Shown here piece after piece: positions 61,702-64,000 of a stretch of 64,000 nt of DNA; within the stretch, counting starts at the first letter, position 1; each line of letters starts with the position of its first letter. The stretch covers positions 124,001 through 188,000 of the forward strand of contig NZ_MBTG01000002.1 of the NCBI RefSeq assembly GCF_002027705.1, written 5' to 3'. A program made the translations under genes and the position numbers. The notes below the pieces were generated by a model that saw only the letters and a program-made list of their open reading frames with translations, was not told where the DNA came from and ran no database searches. The stretch comes from Paenibacillus ferrarius. GTDB taxonomy: Bacteria; Bacillota; Bacilli; Paenibacillales; NBRC-103111.

Positions 61702-61893
61702 CAAAACCTGCGAAAATGCAGTTTTTCAAAGCAAAAACTTGAGAAAAATGAAAATACCTGCGATTGTGCAGGCATCTTCAGCTTTTACTTCCGAAAGTCG
61801 AATAAACAGCCTAAAAAGATGCATAATCGCAGGCATTTGAGAATATCAGTCCATCCCAGAAAGCAAAAGATGCACAATTGCAGGTTTAACAAA
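61702..61893. repeat. Four-core palindromic array, copy 3
   Basis: Cores start at 61707, 61757, 61818 and 61869 (steps 50, 61, 51): two CCTGC-N6-GCAG(G) then two GATGC-N6-GCAGG. It shares order and flanks with copies 1 and 2. It lies in a gene-poor stretch (61503-62227). Confidence 0.9.
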
Positions 61894-61917
61894 AAGAAAG
61901 CCGGGTACGTGGTGAAA

Positions 61918-62165
61918 TCAGTTGAAATCAGCACCGTCCGCCAAGTCCCTCCAGCCGCCATGCGGGAACAGGCATACATCAGGCACAAGCACCGCACCCA
62001 AGCGCTTTTTCAAAACTTGAATATACAATCCATAACGGCTATTCTCATCGAGAGCATCCTTGCAGCCGTAACCCCTCGTCCGTCACATTAGCCGCCAATG
62101 GTCTGCACACATTTCACTGCTTGCTCATCCGCAGTTTGAGCGAGATCTTCAATCTTCACGACCGT
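61918..62165 (-). pseudogene. Coding remnants of unrecognised genes
   Basis: Two short open pieces have protein-like composition but no start. 61918-62082 reads RGYGCKDALDENSRYGLYI, QVLKKRLGAVLVPDV and GGWRDLADGADFN to a stop. 62088-62165 reads IATVVKIEDLAQTADEQAV and ends CVQTIGG. They are in different frames five bases apart. They may be leftovers of one frameshifted gene or of two. Confidence 0.35.
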
Positions 62166-62190
62166 GGCGATTAAAAATAGGGGACGTAGC

Positions 62191-62223
62191 CAAAAGCCGC
62201 CCTCCATCAAGAGGCCGGCTTTC
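62191..62223 (-). terminator. Terminator of uxaE
   Basis: AAAGCCGGCCTC pairs with GAGGGCGGCTTT on the minus strand, followed by TGGC without a long T run. Confidence 0.55.
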
Positions 62224-62227
62224 GATT

Positions 62228-63712
62228 TTATTTGCCCAGCAGATCCAAATGTCTGCCAATATGATGACGAAGTCCTGCAGCGAAGACATCTTCTTGTTCG
62301 GCCAGCGTTTGGAAGAACTCATCTGCGAATTGCTTGCTGCCATCGGCATTTTTAGCTTGCAGAAGCAAGCCGTACGTGATGTGCAATAGCTGGCGGGCAT
62401 TGTTTTCTTCCATGTAATTCGGCAGATCCGCATCGCTCACTTCAGCTAGAGGGACGATAGCGTCAATATCTGTCGTTACATGATAATAAGCTGTCGCCTC
62501 ACTGAAATGCTCTAACGCATATTGATGCATACGGCGGTATAAGGAAGGATTGACCTTCGCTACGACACGCACCGCTTCGAGCCAGTTCGTACCAGCTGTT
62601 TTGATATGGAACAAACCGTTCGTATATTGCCCGATCAGCGGGAATACACTGAATTTATCACTGCCGGAATGAATGCTCAGCTTGTATTCAAAATGCACGG
62701 CAATCGCCGCATGGCTGGCTAATTCACGCTCAAATTGCGCGATATCGCCAATGTAGTCGATTCCCTTCTGGAATTCGCCGCAGAAGCGCGGCGCCATGCT
62801 GAAAATCACAACCCCGCGATCGCGAAGCTCATTCGCTACCAAATAGTGCGCTTCCGGCGAGGTAGGCGTCGCTGTTTCATCAATAGAGATCTCGAAATCG
62901 ACTGCACGATCTAACGTGACGATGTATTTACGGAAGATCGCTTCCATGAAATTGATCGCAGCGTCATAGATCAGCACATCTTTCTTCAATGCTTCCGCCG
63001 TGTACGCCAACGCAGCGCCTGGTACATTAGGTGCCGTCTGTAAGTAACGCTGCTCATAATGGCTGCGCAAACTTGCTGGCAGCTGCTCGTATTTGGCTGC
63101 GATTTCCGCTTCTGTCAAGGATTCGATCGTATTGTCAATATTTTCCGAGCAATCCAGCGTCAGCATCGTAAACCCCAGACGCAGCGCATACTCGATGTCT
63201 TCTTCTTTCTTCAAATGGTCGCCGTCCGCGCCATAACCATCTTTGTAGCCTTCTTGAAGTACGGCATAAGCAGCAGCATCCAGCACATCCTCATACGTGC
63301 GGCCTGTTAGTGCAAGCTCACGGATACTTTGCTGGGCCAGTACAGGGCGAATATCTTTGCCGCGAATAGTTTGAATATGGCCAGGGCTGGCAATTCCAAG
63401 ACGATCCCCTAGTCCCATGGTGGCTACTTGCGTTCCAAAGGCTTGTGGGGCTGTATACGGCAAAAATTGATTAAGTGTCAGACGGTTTTCGTGGGATAAC
63501 GGCGCTACCTTCCCCCCGTCAACGAGTTCCCCTTGCAATTGATCAAACAGTTCGCCTTCACCAACAACGATTAACTTCTTTCCTGCTTCTGTCCGTACCA
63601 AAAGGAGTGAAGATTTGCCTACTTGTGTCAATGAAGCTTCATATACGTGAACACTAGGTGAAGAGAACGACGTGATATCGCCTGATTTGATTGCTTTGAT
63701 AAGCTGTTCCAT
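62228..63712 (-). CDS. uxaE: Tagaturonate/fructuronate epimerase UxaE
   Basis: 494 residues. The family is a metal-dependent C4 epimerase of hexuronate catabolism that interconverts tagaturonate and fructuronate, linking galacturonate to the glucuronate branch. Segments such as EGYKDGYGADGDHLK, SMAPRFCGEFQKGIDYIGDI and HSGSDKFSVFPLIG match. GGGAGGA precedes ATG. A cre-like site lies upstream, and an AraC regulator diverges from it, so it is probably carbon-regulated. Confidence 0.9.
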   Translation of the reverse strand: MEQLIKAIKSGDITSFSSPSVHVYEASLTQVGKSSLLLVRTEAGKKLIVVGEGELFDQLQGELVDGGKVAPLSHENRLTLNQFLPYTAPQAFGTQVATMGLGDRLGIASPGHIQTIRGKDIRPVLAQQSIRELALTGRTYEDVLDAAAYAVLQEGYKDGYGADGDHLKKEEDIEYALRLGFTMLTLDCSENIDNTIESLTEAEIAAKYEQLPASLRSHYEQRYLQTAPNVPGAALAYTAEALKKDVLIYDAAINFMEAIFRKYIVTLDRAVDFEISIDETATPTSPEAHYLVANELRDRGVVIFSMAPRFCGEFQKGIDYIGDIAQFERELASHAAIAVHFEYKLSIHSGSDKFSVFPLIGQYTNGLFHIKTAGTNWLEAVRVVAKVNPSLYRRMHQYALEHFSEATAYYHVTTDIDAIVPLAEVSDADLPNYMEENNARQLLHITYGLLLQAKNADGSKQFADEFFQTLAEQEDVFAAGLRHHIGRHLDLLGK

Positions 63713-63732
63713 GAAGTAAATCCTCCCTTATT

Positions 63733-63748
63733 TTGCAAGCGTTTGCTG
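63733..63748. promoter_or_regulatory. cre-like (CcpA/LacI-type) operator before uxaE
   Basis: GCAAACGCTTGC on the minus strand, within AGCAAACGCTTGCA, fits TGWAANCGNTNWCA except at the first base. It lies 23-36 bases upstream of the start codon, suitable for catabolite repression. Confidence 0.6.
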
Positions 63749-63847
63749 ATTATCTATAACCTAATCATATCGCAAGTAAGGAGCGTTTTCTCTTCATCTA
63801 TTCCTATTTTCCGCAAAAACTATTCATATTTTGCACAAGAATCATGC

Positions 63848-63853
63848 TATACT
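63848..63853 (+). promoter_or_regulatory. Extended -10 of the divergent AraC gene
   Basis: TGCTATACT gives an extended -10 39 bases before the ATG at 63892. Confidence 0.5.
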
Positions 63854-63891
63854 GTTTTCGTAACTGATTGCACTCAAAAGGAGTTCAAGCT

Positions 63892-64000
63892 ATGTCTCGC
63901 ACCGTCACCTTTGGCAATGAAGAAGAAGGTCCCTTTTATATCCAACATATTCATCGTTCCGGCTCTTTTGAACGGACTCAGCATCTGCATGAGATGTACG
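63892..64000 (+). CDS. AraC-family regulator, N-terminal part only
   Basis: The gene runs off the window. The first 36 residues (MSRTVTFGNEEEGPFYIQHI then HRSGSFERTQHLHEMY) look like the cupin sensing domain of an AraC regulator, with the HLHEMYE-like metal or ligand strand. AAAGGAG precedes ATG. Divergent from uxaE and so a likely regulator of it. Confidence 0.65.
   Translation, partial: MSRTVTFGNEEEGPFYIQHIHRSGSFERTQHLHEMY

Noticed and set aside
61785..61997. 70-codon minus-strand frame across the repeat array
   Set aside because: It runs through the palindromic cores and is Cys/Leu-rich; another frame there (61918-62082) looks more protein-like.

Overview
The window looks like a chromosomal segment of a spore-forming Bacillota, most probably Paenibacillus or a close relative. 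Evidence: YesM/YesN-type two-component genes, a lipoprotein-permease-permease sugar ABC operon with a membrane-anchored AraC regulator, AbrB, YtxC and YugN homologues, a mini gamma-type spore protein, liaFSR, T-box and SAM-I leaders, and strong AGGAGG ribosome binding sites with some GTG/TTG starts. No rRNA, tRNA, CRISPR array, intact insertion sequence or prophage was seen.

Layout. 1-3.9 kb: end of a sensor kinase, its AraC-type response regulator, a coiled-coil membrane protein coupled to a NAGPA-domain protein, and a 35-residue membrane peptide. 3.9-5.8 kb: AbrB-like regulator, trmL, and an orphan PhoP-type regulator. 5.8-14 kb: a minus-strand carbohydrate locus (AraC sensor, solute-binding lipoprotein, two permeases, GH95-like glycosidase). 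14-18 kb: class Ib ribonucleotide reductase nrdI-nrdE-nrdF behind tandem NrdR boxes. 18-25.4 kb: serC, GC-rich thpR, a repeat-rich gap, NUDIX and Mug-type genes, a DUF1501/DUF1800 pair, and an FMN reductase. 25.4-30 kb: glutamine synthetase, DAHP synthase, DUF2062 and ispH. 30-37.4 kb: envelope-stress genes, with a CssRS-like pair beside htrA, then yugN and liaFSR. 37.5-46.6 kb: ammonium transporter, an unusual chemoreceptor, spore protein, 3D-domain protein, T-box/thrS, ytxC, and a GGDEF protein.

46.6-51.3 kb is a plasticity zone: orphan small genes, a dead RDD-family gene, an orphan gene fragment, and a frameshifted tyrosine-recombinase remnant. 51.4-64 kb returns to housekeeping genes: mqnC (futalosine menaquinone route), a SAM-riboswitch operon metA-metI-metC, corA with a structured leader, T-box/tyrS, an HRDC protein, two small conserved or hypothetical genes, tagaturonate epimerase uxaE, and the start of a divergent AraC regulator.

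Nitrogen control links two distant genes: glnA and amt each have a TGTNA-N7-TNACA GlnR/TnrA-type box. The most unusual signal is a dispersed intergenic element of about 190 bp, present three times (20.38, 46.67 and 61.71 kb). Each copy holds four short palindromic cores whose spacing is always about 51 or 61 bp, that is, five or six helical turns. A second repeat family of about 110 bp occurs beside the first copy and ends a truncated reading frame.
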